Below are positions 32,263 through 44,120 of a stretch of DNA of 64,000 nt, piece by piece. The notes under the pieces are model-generated. The model searched no databases. It saw only the letters and a program-made list of their open reading frames with translations, and was not told where the DNA came from. Origin of the DNA: Tuctoria greenei (taxonomy: Eukaryota; Streptophyta; Magnoliopsida; Poales; Poaceae); the NCBI GenBank assembly GCA_036927565.1, contig JAYESD010000001.1, positions 142,279,415 to 142,343,414 on the forward strand, read 5' to 3'. A program made the translations under genes and the position numbers. Every line of letters begins with the position of its first letter. Within the stretch, counting starts at the first letter, position 1.

Positions 32263-33177
32263 TGATGAGTAAAAGATTAGATGATGAGTCCCGATCTTCC
32301 GAAAGGTAATGGATAAGTCGATTGATGTGGAGATCTCGACGTTGATGATCCGAGGCTCTCGAGTAGAACACGAACAGCCCCTGCAATCACTACACCACCG
32401 CTCCGTTGGTTATCAACCGTGCTTCACACGATTGACCTCGCCAAGAAGGCTAATCCCTGCAAGTGCAACCGAGAACACAAGCAAGAACGTATAAGAAGCA
32501 ATCTGAAATTGCTGAATTGGGGTTTCACAAACCGAAAAACGGCGATATTATTGATCTAAGCAAAACCCAATTGTCTATGGCGGCTACCATGGAGTATATA
32601 TAGGTGGGAGGACGTACAAGGGGGTGTTAGGGTCGTGACCTAACCCTAAGACACGAAAATAATGGATTTAGACTTGATACAAGGCCCAATGGCCCAATAC
32701 GGTGGCGCAGCACCCTGACAGATTCTGTACTTGATTTTGTTTCGACGATTCCCGTCGACTCCGAAGGAATTTTGACATGGGACCGGTGTCATTGGAAAGG
32801 ATATCCTCTCCCCTTTCCATGCATATGTAGAACGTCCAAAACGGAGTTCGTATGCATCCTGGGCGTCCGTTTTAGTGCGTACTGCTCCTGGACTCCGAGT
32901 TGGATATGATTTGGAGTTTGGTTCGGTTTCCATCTTCTTTGAACGAATTCTCTGGTCTTCCACGTCTCTAATACTCCCTCCAAGTAATCCTTGAACCTCT
33001 CCGTGGATCCTAATCACAAATAAATAATTAAGTAGCAATTTATGCTCAAAAACATATAAGGAAATATATTAGAACGAGTTCACCCCTGAAATTAATTGTT
33101 GTGTATGAACTCTATTGATTGCATCTTGTATGTTCAATGGAGTGTTGTTTGTAACCATAGAAGTGATGTCCTCATCA
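32263..33177 (-). repeat. TRGAG-E 5' LTR
   Basis: This 915-bp copy is almost identical to 28614-29527. The TATATATA box is at about 32595-32603 (minus). It holds an open frame at 32646-33038 (minus) that corresponds to the LTR-encoded end of the gag frame and is therefore not an independent gene. Confidence 0.92.
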
Positions 33178-34837
33178 ATGCACCCCTTGCACACATGCAA
33201 AAACTTTCCAACAATGTCCATGATACCTTCATATGCATTGTTCTTAACCCAAACATGCTGTGTGACCTCCTGATCAACTCAATTACAATTCCTCCCAAAC
33301 TTAGTTGTGGAACATCAACTTATCCCTAATACTAGTTCAATGGATCCCGTCACCAGCCATGTCTTGACCTCAAGAACCACCTGCACATGAACAAACAACC
33401 AAATCCTGCGAGCACAAGTCCTCGACTTGACTCGCATTAGTCAGATAACCACAACACCTTATGTGAGCACCTCACATAAGCATGTTGCAAACATCGTAAG
33501 AAAATATCCACCATGATGAGCGAAAACGCATCAAAAACTTAGTACAAAGGAAATAAGCAAACCATCCCATAAGTTTAAAACAAGTTTAAAACATTGCAAG
33601 TTAAAAACATAACAACCGCACGAATATTTCAGCACAAGAAAGACCGGACAGTCCAAAGCAACCACAATGCATTATACAAGGAAAGTTCGGACAGTGCAAA
33701 GTGTGTTTTTCAAGTATATTCAAAACTTTGCATGTAAACCTTCATATTCAACATAATTGCATATGTATTCAGCACATAGGTCTCATAATCTCCCTCTTGA
33801 TGAATCATTGGCCACACCACTACGAAATCGAACATTGACTCATTCACGTTTCATGAAAAGTTTTGATAAAAAGAAAATTCTCCCCTTTTTTGAAATCAAA
33901 AAACAAATGAGAAGAAAACTAAAAAATCTCCTCCTAAGTATGTACACTCTCCCTAAGAAGAATCGTGCCAAAACACTTGTGAATGTACAATGTACCAATT
34001 TTCCCCCTTTGACAATGTATTCAACAAGGTTCAAAAGAGAAATTTTAATTTGTTATGAGCATAATATGACATATACATATAAAAAAGCTCATCCATGCCA
34101 TACTATCAAGTAACTTGCACTTTCACATCGATGAGATACATAATGTAGTGTAAGCCATGCTAGAGAACAAGTGTAATTTCAATTTAAGCAAGTCATGATC
34201 TCCCTATTTCAACTATTTCAAAACTTGAAAGCATGACACATGTTGCTGCATTTTTTATTTTTTATTACCATTTAAAGCACAAATTTTGATCATATGACAT
34301 TTGCAAGAGATTATATGCCGCATCAGCCTTATTCTAACCAACCAAGCCGAGCCTATGTCATTTGACAATCAGAAGCTTAAGGACATGGTTTTAGCCATAC
34401 ACAACTCCTTCGAAATTCATATCAAAGTGCAATAATAAGCAATCTCAAAAAAAAATTGCGATGCATACATATTTTCTTGATCTTTTCAGATTTTTTCATT
34501 TGATTATAAAACCTAAACATGTGGGCTATTGATTGATTAATTTTTCATGATTAAAAGCACTTGTGAGCATGCAACAAGTTCAAAACAGCAAGAAAGTTTA
34601 ATCATGACCAGATTTAGTGTAAGTAATTATTCAAATTACTAGTCATGGCAAAAATTACAAAATGTATAACTTGAGTGATGTAGTAAGAACTTTCATCATG
34701 TAAAAGGAATCACAAAGTCTATATGTATGGAACAATTATGCTCATATTATCTTTTAATTTCATATTCACACATAGACTTCCCAAGTTGCAAAACTCCCCT
34801 TCAATTTAAGCCATGGGGATGCATAACCCCTATTTCA

Positions 34838-36260
34838 CTACGAATGAATGAAAAATGAGTGAAATTCAAAGGTTTTGTGAAAATGTCGGCCAATTGTTGT
34901 TCTGTATCTACATGGTGAAACACAATGTTTCTTTTTTAATATTATCACCGAGAAAGTGATACCTAATGTCAATGTGCTTAGTTCTAGAGTGTTGTACGGG
35001 TTTTTAGTAATGCAAATGGCACTAGTGCTGTCACAAAACAGAAGAACACTATCTAAATCAACCACATAGTCATTAAGTGTTTGAACAATCCAAAGAATTT
35101 GTGAGCAAGCACTAGCAGTAGCTACATATTCAGATTTTGTGGTGGATTATGCAACTGAACTTTGTTTACTACAAGACCAAGCAACAAGTGAATTACCAAG
35201 AAAATGACAAGCACCCAAAGTATCCTATCAATCCTACAACCCCCAATATTAGCATTGGAAAAAACTTTCGAAGTAACGGTTGAGGAAGATGCAAGAAAAA
35301 TGCCAAATTCTGGAGTTCCATGTAAATACCTGAGAATTCTTCTGATGACTTGATGATGTGAAGTGCGTGGGGAAGTTTGGAATCGTGCACAAAGACATAC
35401 ACTGAATTGTATGTCGATCTTGATGCCGTGAGGTACAAAAGTGATTCAATCATGCTTCTATAATCTTTTTGATCAACCAATTTACCCTCTTCATCAAGTT
35501 CCAGTGTCGCTGTTGTTACCACTGGTGTCCGAAGAGGCTTGCTGTTTTCCATGTTGAAACGCCTAAGGAGATCTTTCGTGTACTTCGTTTGATGCACAAA
35601 GTTTCCCTCCTTAGTTTGCTTGATTTGCGGCCCCAAAAAGTACGTGAGTTATCCCATCATACTCATTTCAAATTCTGAACTCATCATAGCTGGAAACTTG
35701 GAAACAAGATCATGAGAAGCACAACCAAAGATAATATCGTCCACATACACTTGAACGAATAGTGAGTCATTGCCGTGTTTAAGTACAAAAAGAGTTTTAT
35801 CAACTTTTGCCCATGGTAAACCCCTTTTCAAGTAAGAATGTTTTTAACCTATCATATCATGCTCTAGGGGCTTGTTTAAGACCATACAAAGCTTTAGACA
35901 GTTTGTAAACATGATTAGTAAATCTAAATTTTCAAAACCAGGTGATTGCCTAACATAAACCTCCTCATCTATGTAGCCATTAAGAAAAGCACGTTTCACA
36001 TCCATTTGATATAATTTGAAACCTTTAGATGCAGCAAATGATACTAAAATTCTTATGCTTCTAATCTAGCAATAGGAGCAAAAGTCTCCCTGAAATCTAG
36101 ATATTCAACTTGTGTGAAACCTTAAGCAACCAACCTAGCTTTATTCCTAACCACAACCCCATCCTCACTTTGTTTATTTTTAAACACCCATTTAGTTCCA
36201 ATTAAAGTGAGATCATGAGGTGGAGGTACAAGTTTCCAAACATTATTTCTTCCAAAATTT
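34838..36260 (-). pseudogene. Copia-D reverse transcriptase and RNase H
   Basis: RT starts near 36200 with GTKWVFKNKQSEDG, continues with ETFAPIARLEA and a block at about 36000 with LYQMDVKRAFLNG, and reaches an intact catalytic box (VQVYVDDIIFG near 35730-35765). The connection (KYTKDLLRRFNMEN) follows at 35520-35600. RNase H is visible at 35090-35150 (KSEYVATASACSQI) and 34990-35065 (LLFCDSTSAICITKNP). At least four frame breaks and stops (35649, 35193, about 35085 and in the first RT third) divide it. The element cannot make full-length pol. Confidence 0.85.
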
Positions 36261-36712
36261 TCTAACTCTTCTTGCATGGCAATAAGCTGATATTCATTTG
36301 TGAATGTGTGTGATATATCTTTGTGTTCAAAAAAGCAACAAAAGCAGAATAAGCATGAGAATTTGGATCGAGAAACCTAGACCGTGTGACTCATTTGTGC
36401 AAGCTTCCAATAATTTGTTGTAGAGGATGACTTTTGAGGATCCAGAGGGGAGTAGACACTTCATAAGCTTCTTCTTATTCATGTTCATCAAAAAATCGAT
36501 GATGATATGGACCATCAATGGTGGTCGTCGGTGCTGGTTGTGAATCAAAATCAGGAACTACAATTATGTCATTCGATGCTGAATTTTCGGGCAGCAACAC
36601 CACTTTTTACTCATCTTCAATGAAAATACTCTCCCATACGGTTATGCATCTTGACTTGTAATATTATAGCTAGTACTTGGGCTAGCTTCCTCAAAAGAAA
36701 CCTCACTAGTCT

Positions 36713-37850
36713 TCACAATTTTGTTAGTGTCAGGTAAAAGCACACAATAGCCTCTAGTATGAGATGGATAACCAAGAAACATGCCATCAAAGATCTAGAT
36801 TCAAATTTATCAAGATTACCATGTTTCTTAACAAATAATTTGCAACCAAAGACCCTAAAGTGTGTGACACTAGGCCTATGTACAAACTGAAGCTCATATG
36901 GGGTCTTTTCTAGCTTAGCATGCAAGAAAACTCAATTCGAGACATAACAAGTGGTTGCAATTGCATTAGCCAAAAACTTCCTAGGAGTTTGATATTCATA
37001 AAGCATAGTCACAGCCATATCAACTAAGGTTCTGTTCTTTCTCTCTACACTACCATTTTGTTGAGGTACATATGGTGAAGAAATTGATGATTGTTCCATT
37101 TTCAGCACAAAAGTGATCAAATAATTAGTTTTTAAATTCAGTTCCATTATCACTTCTAATTGTTTTTAAGGATCCTAGGTGGTCAAGTGAAAGTCCAAGA
37201 AACAAACTTCTAAAGTGACTAAAAGTTTCATTCTTAGATACCATAAAGTAAACCCAATAGTATCTAGAATAGTCATTAACCATTACAAGCACATACCACT
37301 TACCTCCAAAAGATTGAACACATGAGGGTCATATGGTGTCAAGGTGTAATAGTTGTGTCGATGTTGTTGTCATGGTCATTGTGAGTGGAGCATGTTAACC
37401 TATAATCATTTTAGTATGTCTAGAAGAAGAGCAAACAATTTCTTTGTCCCTTTTAAACTTAGGCAGCCAACGTAAGCGATCAAGAACACTAACACATGTG
37501 AGATGATCAAAGACTACATGACCAAGTCTACGATGCCAAAAATATAAGTATTTTGAATCATTTGCAACTAGACACCTATGCTTAGAGGATGACATATCAA
37601 AATCAACTTTAAAAACTCTTCCAAATCGAGACATGTTAAACATAAGTTCACCATTAGAATCTAGAACCTCGTAGCAATTTTTAGTGAAAATAATTTCAAG
37701 GTTTTCATCTAACAATTGTGAAACAGGAAGCAAATTGCATTTCAAATTTTTAACAATTGCCACATCTTTCAAAGTGTAGTGATTATTAACTCTAACCGAA
37801 CACTTAGCAATTATAGGAGTTAAAGAATTATCGGCAAAAGTAACATTCTC
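36713..37850 (-). pseudogene. Copia-D protease end, GAG-pre-integrase and integrase
   Basis: 37395-37772 reads DVAIVKNLKCNLLPVSQLLDENL (end of the protease region) and YFWHRRLGHVVFDHL (GAG-pre-integrase zinc motif start). 37140-37395 holds the integrase core in broken frames. 36932-37153 has SPYVPQQNGSVERKNRTLVDMA with the catalytic Glu. 36713-36925 gives the integrase tail (PYELQFVHRPSVTHFRVFGCKLF). Stops at 37153 and 36926 separate these. The order fits copia pol (protease, integrase, RT). Confidence 0.82.
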
Positions 37851-38066
37851 TACACGTGAAATAAAAGAGAGTGAGGAGAATCATTCTTTGTTACCAGTCT
37901 TGTGGCATGAGCAACCTGAATCCTCAAACCAAAAGTTCTCCTTCCTCAAGCGTGTAACCTAAAAAGAAGCGCAATACATCGATGACTCGATACCAGGGTT
38001 AGTCAAAAGTCATTTGGGAACCTAGTACTGAGTCACACGGCGTTCAGCAGGAATAATACGCGAAAG

Positions 38067-40086
38067 CTAAGATAAAATAGCAGGTTTATGAGCCAAAGTT
38101 TGAGGTTTTTTGTACCCAACTACTGACCCATGAGGTGTTACACGTGTAGCACAAAAAACAGTAGGTTTGGGAGCGAACTTTGCAAGTTTCTGACCCATCA
38201 CAGCGGGTTTCAAGCTCCTGACATTTGGTTCAGCACGTGCAACAAATTTTGCATGAGTGTCATGAGATCTAGCTAGCATCTTTTGCTTCTTTTCTTGTTT
38301 AGCTAGTCTGTAACAAAAATCTATGACATGACCATCTCTAGCATAGTAGGTACAATGAAATTTTACTTTGTGTTCATGTCTAGATGATCAAGACATATGT
38401 TTATTAGCAACCGAATGCAACAACATTCCTGCAGACTTAAAAACCACCTCTTTTGGTTTAGGAACAGTTTGAATCAAACCACTTGCTAGTGACTTAACAA
38501 CCTTAGGTGGATGTGCCTTAGAATGATCATGAGAATCAAAACCTGAACCAATTTTATCATTGCAATTTTTAAAAGAATTCAACAACAAGTTTATATTCTT
38601 ATTTGCATTACAAAACCGCTCTAGTGTGCTATGCATGTTATAAAGTTTATTGGACAGATCAAGACAATCTTCACATAAAGTTTTCCCTTTCAATTTGCAA
38701 TTAGAACAACAATTAACTTCATGAGAATGTAAAGCATTGTTCAAAATATAAATTTCATTCAAAGCATCATGTAGTTTCTTATGAATATCATCACAACTAG
38801 AACAATGCAAATCAATTGTAGAACAACTAGCACATTTCAAGTTTTTATCATTAAGAGCAGCAAGCTTTTTGTTCTTTTCTATTTCAGTTTAAGTTTATCA
38901 AGTGTGGATGTGTGTGCACTTCTTAAGGAGGACAAATGTTCATATATCAATTCACATGAGGAACAAGAATCATCACTATGAATCAAAGATTTTAGCCGAT
39001 TAATTTCATATTCTACTGATTCAATTTTAACAGCATTGTCCCTAAGTTTTTGTCCTTTTTCTTAATTATAGCAGCAGCACGAAAAATACCATCAACAAGT
39101 TCTTCATATGAGTGATTTACCTCATCATTGTCGTTGATCCCTTCGGCCTCCTCCATACTTGAATTTGAGTTGCCCGCCATAAAACACATAGTTGCCAAGT
39201 TGCCTTCATCTTCATCACTCCTAGACTCCACATCGCTAGAGTTGTTATCTAGGAGTTTGGAGAGAATGTGTTTCAGGACTTGAACTTATTTTTCTTTTCA
39301 TCACGAGTAGTAGGACCTGAAAGGTTAGGGCAATCTGTACAAAAATGTCCTATCTTACCACATTCGAAGCATCATTGAGAAACACCACTTCCTCTTCTTT
39401 GAGTTCTCACATTTTGCAATGCTTTTGAGAATCCAGTAGAGAGAAGTGATAGCTCCTCCTCTGGAAATTATTCAATCTGTTCAAGGGTTAGAGAGGACAT
39501 CAAAGCAAGTGTACCAATTGATGAAGATTGACTTAAACTAGGCATGTCACGTTGTGAAACACATGCAAGAGACTTGTTGGGATTTTTTTCGTGATATAAT
39601 GTCAAGTTCATGAGTTTTTAACTTGGAATATAACACATCTAATGTAAGTGTACTCATGGCGGTGGATTCACGAATAGATGTAACTTTTATCTTCCAAATT
39701 GATGTGTCTAGTGCACTTAATGATTGCCTAGCATTTTTAGCATCTGAAAAATTAACATAAATGCTACGTACCTCCTTGATTGTGCTACAAACTTCGTGGT
39801 AGTCGCATAATTCCTTCCGCACATCATACGCTGATCGGAGGTGTGCAACACAATCAAAGTCGCTTTGAGTCAATCCTTGTATGATCAAGTTCCGCACCTT
39901 GTTGTTGTTGTCACCGTCTGTCATGTTCGTAGATGTGACTTGATCATTTGTTGGCATGTCGAAGGGCTTGTATGCCTTTTCTCATATGGTGAATCTTTGC
40001 TCCTGTATGTAAGCCTCCGTGTGTGCCTTCCAAACCTGAAAATCAATGCCATTGAACACACAAAGTTTTGCGGAGTATTTCTCTAT
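38067..40086 (-). pseudogene. Copia-D gag
   Basis: This is the minus-strand counterpart of Copia-G gag. The start codon has become ATA (40086-40084, in CATCATAGAGAAATAC; the Copia-G copy has ATG). 39547-39957 holds the UBN2-type domain with IIQGLTQSDFDCVAHLRSAYDV, but about 45 residues present in Copia-G (DLFARFNKILSNLRS and before) are deleted after EVRS. A first zinc knuckle near 39355-39400 and a coiled-coil, Cys-rich segment at 38388-38840 (SCSTIDLHCSSCDDIHKKL) follow. A second knuckle near 38310-38370 has Tyr at its second Cys position. Confidence 0.82.
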
Positions 40087-40147
40087 GATGATTAGTAAAA
40101 ACACGTGCAAATCACAAAGATTAGAGAAACCTCGCTCTAATACCAAT

Positions 40148-41713
40148 TGATGGATCAAAGAACACGTGAAAAGCTACCAGAAGGGGTGAATGGTAGATTA
40201 AAACTTTTTCAGTGGAAGCAACAAAAACCCCTTGGCAGAAAATTACAATCTGATAGAGAAATCGTATGTGCGAGTGTTTCCAACATGTTCAAAATGTGAA
40301 AAATCAGTGTAGATTGTAGAGAATCAAGTCACGAAGACATGACAGCAAGAGTAACAAGAAAACGTAGAGTAAAACTCAAGTTATGGCCAAAATCCTGAGC
40401 AAAGGTCAATCTGTTCTAATAGAGAGCAAACAGATCTGCTATGCTACAAAGAAACCCGTGTAACGCAAAAAACCATAAATCCAATGACCGTAAAATTTCA
40501 TAGTTGATATAGTATTGAGTTATGAATACTACTCAAAAAGAATCATGTCAATTGGATATGTAAAACACGAGTAACGATCAAAACACCGAAGAAAGGTCGG
40601 GTAGCGCAGAAACTCAACGAGAAAGACTTGATGAAAACAAGTTGGTCAAACAAGGCACAAAAGCTCTTCTAAACTACGAATTTTATTAACCAAAGACACA
40701 AGAGGAACAACCCAAAGTCATCTTCCGTGAGATCTGGCCTCCCTTGCTTATATAACAAGCCCTAAAGCCAACCCAATCCTAACTAGGACTCCTACTCCTA
40801 CTCAGTTTCAACCGAAACCTTCCATAACTGCTCAAGATTCTTCTATATGCATATACAAGCAACCTTAAGACTTCCAAACACCCTAGAACGTCCCAAACAT
40901 TCCTAAAACAACTCAAATTGGTCATGCACACGAAATCTAACCATAACCAACTCAAAACTTTCCATATTCAAACCATAACCACCTCAGCCGCAGCCTGAGG
41001 CATAATCCAGCCGGCTGGACCTTTTTGGCCACATCTTCACGTCCATATCTCTTCATCACGCCTTGTAACAATGTTGCCACGTCCATGCACCCCTTGCACA
41101 TGTGCAAACACTTTCCAACAACATACACGATACCTTCATATGCATTGTTCTTAACCCAAACATGTTGCATGACCTCCCAATCAACTCAACTACAATTCCT
41201 CCCAAACATGGTTATTGAACCTCAACTTCTCCCTAAGACTAGTTCAATGGATCCCATCACCAGCCATGTCTTGACCTCAAGAACCACCTGCACATGAACA
41301 AACAACAAAATCTTCCAAGCACAAGTCCTCGACTTGACTCACATTAGTCTGATAACTACAACATCTTATGTGAGCCCCTCACATAAGCATGTTGCAAACA
41401 TAGCAAGAAAATATCCACCGTGATCAGCCAAAACACATCAAAAACTTAGTATAAAGGCACTAAGCAAACCTTCCCATAAGTGTAAAGCAAGTTAAAAACA
41501 TAACAACCGTACGTATAATTAAACACAAGAAAGATCGAACAGTCCAAAGCAGCCGCTATGCATTATACAAAGAAAGTTCAGACATTTCGAAATGCAAACA
41601 GGTGCATCAAAAGTTTAGACAGTGCAAAGTATGTTTTTCAAGTATATTTAAAATTTTTCATGTAAACCATCACGTTTAACATAATTACCAATGTATTCAA
41701 CACGTAGGTCTCA
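40148..41713 (-). repeat. Copia-D 5' LTR
   Basis: This 1566-bp repeat pairs with 27668-33785. In sense it starts TGAGACC (41713) and ends near TGATCCATCA (40148), followed by the primer site TTGGTATTAGAGC. A TATATAAG box lies on the minus strand at about 40749-40756. The interior holds no gene. Confidence 0.9.
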
Positions 41714-41714
41714 T

Positions 41715-41998
41715 AGAAGAGCTGCCATCCGAAGTCCTCCGAGAGGAAACTGTTGTTACCTCTGTTGTCAAGACCGAGGCTCGATGACATCAAGAACGAC
41801 AACGATGACTTTGAGGTAAGTCGATATGACTCTTCTTTTCTTACTCTTATTCTTTGATTTGAGTTTTTCAGAGTTTGATTCATCATTAAAAAACTTGAAT
41901 CCTTATTTGCTTCATCTACTTCTTACGTGCTATGAAATATTTTAATCAAAATGTAAATGCAAAATTGATTACTGACTAAGTTGGCTCTAGATACCAAT
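41715..41998 (-). other. Copia-A leader, inner piece, with primer site
   Basis: This is the last leader piece of Copia-A. The minus strand reads TTGGTATCTAGAGCC (about 41984-41998) right after the LTR end GGTTCTAACA, so the primer is initiator tRNA-Met with one extra base in the match. The open frame at 41638-41886 spans the Copia-D junction and is not a gene. Confidence 0.75.
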
Positions 41999-42352
41999 GT
42001 TAGAACCAAAATCCAGATACAATCACATAGCCACTACTCAATTCGGTCACAAGAGGAAAATCCAAGCAAAATCGAAATGAATGCCACTTACTGCTAATCA
42101 CATTTGATTAGCACATAATACACCGGATCCCACCTTCTTCCTCTCTTTTGTTGACGTTGCTTGAAGAATCCATCAAGTCTATGTGGCGAGGGTGTAGACA
42201 AGAGACCTTCCCCTCATTTTCTCTCTCTGAGTTACAAATCAGATGCACTTTTTAGCAATATTTGATGTGATTAGTGTGTAACAACCACTGTCAAAATCCC
42301 TCTCCTTATAGTTGATGTAAGGACAGAGAGGAGGCCTTCCCATTTGTCGAGG
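41999..42352 (-). repeat. Copia-A 5' LTR fragment
   Basis: On the plus strand this starts TGTTAGAACC (LTR end in sense) and is cut at 42352 by Tat-F. A TATAAGG box lies at 42310-42304 (minus), consistent with a promoter. The outer part of this LTR and a second Copia-A LTR are not in the window. Confidence 0.75.
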
Positions 42353-43229
42353 TGTTAATGTGACACTTCCCCCGGATCTTCTAAGGAGCAGCCCACAAAG
42401 GTTCATTCATCGACTGGGCTTAGTGCTCTATCGAGTGATCGCGCATATGAGAGTATGAGACTGTGGTTCTTATGTGGTCCGGGCCGCAAGATCATAACAC
42501 CCTACTCCACGGTGAGGTTGTATTGCTGGTGTGTGTGTGTGTGTGTGTGTGTTTGTGTGAATGCGTATATTGGGGACCTTAGTCCGAGCAGACTAGCGAA
42601 GTTGTCTAAGTCGGTGGCTGCCCAGTCCTTTTATAGTCTAAGGCCGAACAGCTTAGAAGTAGGGCCTGGGGCCCGACAGGTAGCCCTGGGGTGAACTTAT
42701 CCTCTAAGGCTTCTTGCGTACACTGCCTCTGACCTAGCCTTGAAGACCTGCTGTCTTGCCGTGTCGATCGCCAGGGCTAGGCGTACTCGTTGATGATAGC
42801 AGGGGATGTCCCGCCTGTCTGTCTTGTCGCCGTAAGCTACCCACTTGGCAGAGCAGGGTAGGCCTGCGATGTCTTCACTATGATGGGATTGGGCGCAACG
42901 GTCTGTGACTGTTGGAATGCATCGCACCTATACGCCTGGGGAAGTCGCGTGCCTTCAATGCGCGACTGGACAAGACGGACCACCCTTTACTCCCTAAACC
43001 TACTGCCCAGGGCAACTTGCAGGACGTGTGGCAGCTTCGGAGCCCTCCTTAGTGGGAGCAAGGGTCCGGAGCCGGAGGACGCATGGCAGCTCCGTAGCCC
43101 CCTTCGATGGAGCAAGGGTCCAGAGTCGGAGGACGCGTGGCAGCCCCGAAACCCGCCTTAGCGGGGATGCTAGGGCCGGAGCTTCTTCTAGCTTGTATGC
43201 AGGGGTTCCTGATCTGCAGGGTACCGACA
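42353..43229 (-). repeat. Tat-F 3' LTR
   Basis: This 877-bp LTR is related to the Tat-B LTRs but clearly diverged. Shared landmarks are GACACTTCCCCCGG, CGGGCCGC..ATAACACCCTACTCCACGG, TTTTATAGTCTAAGG (TATA box on the minus strand) and the end GGGTACCGACA. Confidence 0.82.
42529..42556. repeat. (GT)n microsatellite
   Basis: About 12 GT dinucleotides lie inside the Tat-F LTR, absent from the Tat-B LTRs. Confidence 0.95.
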
Positions 43230-43299
43230 GCGGCCCCTGGGCCCACCTCAGGGGAGGCGATGATCCTGCAGGTAGGGCCTTCATCTTGTATTGTAAAAG

Positions 43300-44120
43300 T
43301 GATGCCAATGGCCCCCTTAGGGGGTGCCGGAGCTTGGAGAAGTGTTGCCGGCGGCTCCCTTGGGGGGTGCTAGAGCTCGGAGAAGTGACACTGGCGGCCC
43401 CCTTGGGGGGCACCATAGCTCGAAGAAGTGATGCCAGCAACCCCCTTGGGGGTCCCAGAGCTCGAAGAAGTGACACCGGCGCCCCCCCCCCCCCTTGGGG
43501 GTGCCGAGCTCGAAGAAGCAACGCCGATGGCCCCCTAGGATGCGTTGGAGCTTGGAGAAGCGACAATGATGACCCCCTGGGAGGCGCCGGAGCTCAAAGA
43601 AGTGACGCCAGCAGCCCCCTAGGAGGCGTCAGAGCTTGGAGAAGCGACACCAACGGCCCCCTTCGAGGTGTTGGAGCTCGAAGAAGCGACACCGGCGACC
43701 CCCTGAGAGGCGTCGGAGTTTGGAGAAGCGACAACGGCGCCCCCCTGGGAGGCGCTGGAGCTCGGAAAAGCAACACTAGCGGCCCCCTTGGGGGTGCTGA
43801 AGCTCGAAGAAGCGACACCAGCGGCCCCCTTAGGGGTGCCAAAGCTTGAAGAAGCAACGCTGGTGACCCCCTAAGAGGCGTCGGATCTTAAAAAAGTGAT
43901 CCCAACGGCCCCCTTGGGGGTGCTGGAGCTCAAAGAAGCGACACTAGCGACACCCTTGGGGTGTTGGAGTTCAAAGAAGCGATGCTAGCGGCCCCTTGAG
44001 AGGCACCAGAGCTTGGAAAAGCGACACCGGTGGCCCCCTGGGAGGCGCCAAAGCTCGAAGAAGCGACACCGGTGGCCCCTGGGAGGCGCCGGAGCTCGGA
44101 GAAGTAACACCAGTGCCACT
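43300..44120. repeat. About 19 copies of a 42-bp minisatellite in Tat-F
   Basis: Units of about 42 bp read roughly CGACACCGGCGGCCCCCTTG then GGGTGCCGGAGCTCGAAGAAG. Each has a GGCCCCCTTGGGGG-like palindrome that could form a hairpin. Because 42 is divisible by three, long open frames appear on both strands (for example 43028-43849 plus, 43594-43857 minus) as 14-residue repeats. They have no other support and are artefacts of the array. The core resembles the 71-bp array of Tat-B. Confidence 0.93.

Larger units (their letters stand above)
28614..33177 (-). mobile_element. TRGAG-E: gag-only LTR retrotransposon
   Basis: This is a 4.56-kb non-autonomous element with LTRs of 914 bp (28614-29527) and 915 bp (32263-33177). 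They start TGATGAG and end CTCATCA, a perfect 7-bp terminal inverted repeat. The target duplication ATGCA is perfect (28609-28613 and 33178-33182). It has an initiator-Met primer site, a purine tract and one long gag frame, but no protease, RT, RNase H or integrase. This matches the class described as TR-GAG elements, which must borrow pol from another element. By eye the LTRs differ at about 20 positions (about 2%), so this is the youngest insertion measurable in the window. Confidence 0.92.
27668..33785 (-). repeat. Copia-D 3' LTR, split by TRGAG-E
   Basis: 27668-28613 and 33183-33785 align with 40148-41713. The break falls in CACGTCCATGCA, and the 5-mer ATGCA is duplicated on both sides of TRGAG-E. 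The TATA region is near 28270 (plus TTATATTA). In sense this LTR begins TGAGACC (33785) and ends CTACA (27668). No gene belongs to it. Confidence 0.9.
27667..41714 (-). mobile_element. Copia-D: Ty1/copia (SIRE-like) element carrying TRGAG-E
   Basis: Minus orientation. The LTRs are 27668-33785 (interrupted by TRGAG-E; 1549 bp without it) and 40148-41713 (1566 bp). Gag with two zinc knuckles, protease, integrase, RT and RNase H are all recognisable but heavily broken. The 5-mer AGAAG occurs at 27662-27666 and 41715-41719, one base outside the TG...CA ends on each side. A purine tract (GAGGGAGATTA, minus) adjoins the left LTR and a primer site, TTGGTATTAGAGC, adjoins the right LTR. It inserted into the Copia-A leader. 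Copia-G at 44273 is the same family. Confidence 0.9.

Noticed and set aside
42353..43229. Solo LTR
   Set aside because: A matching purine tract and the family minisatellite follow it, so it is the 3' end of a truncated element.
43028..43849. 273-codon open frame on the plus strand
   Set aside because: It is the 42-bp minisatellite read as 14-residue repeats. The array is open in several frames on both strands because 42 is a multiple of three.
43300..44120. CRISPR-like repeat array
   Set aside because: The units are contiguous diverged tandem repeats without unique spacers, in a plant nuclear retrotransposon.
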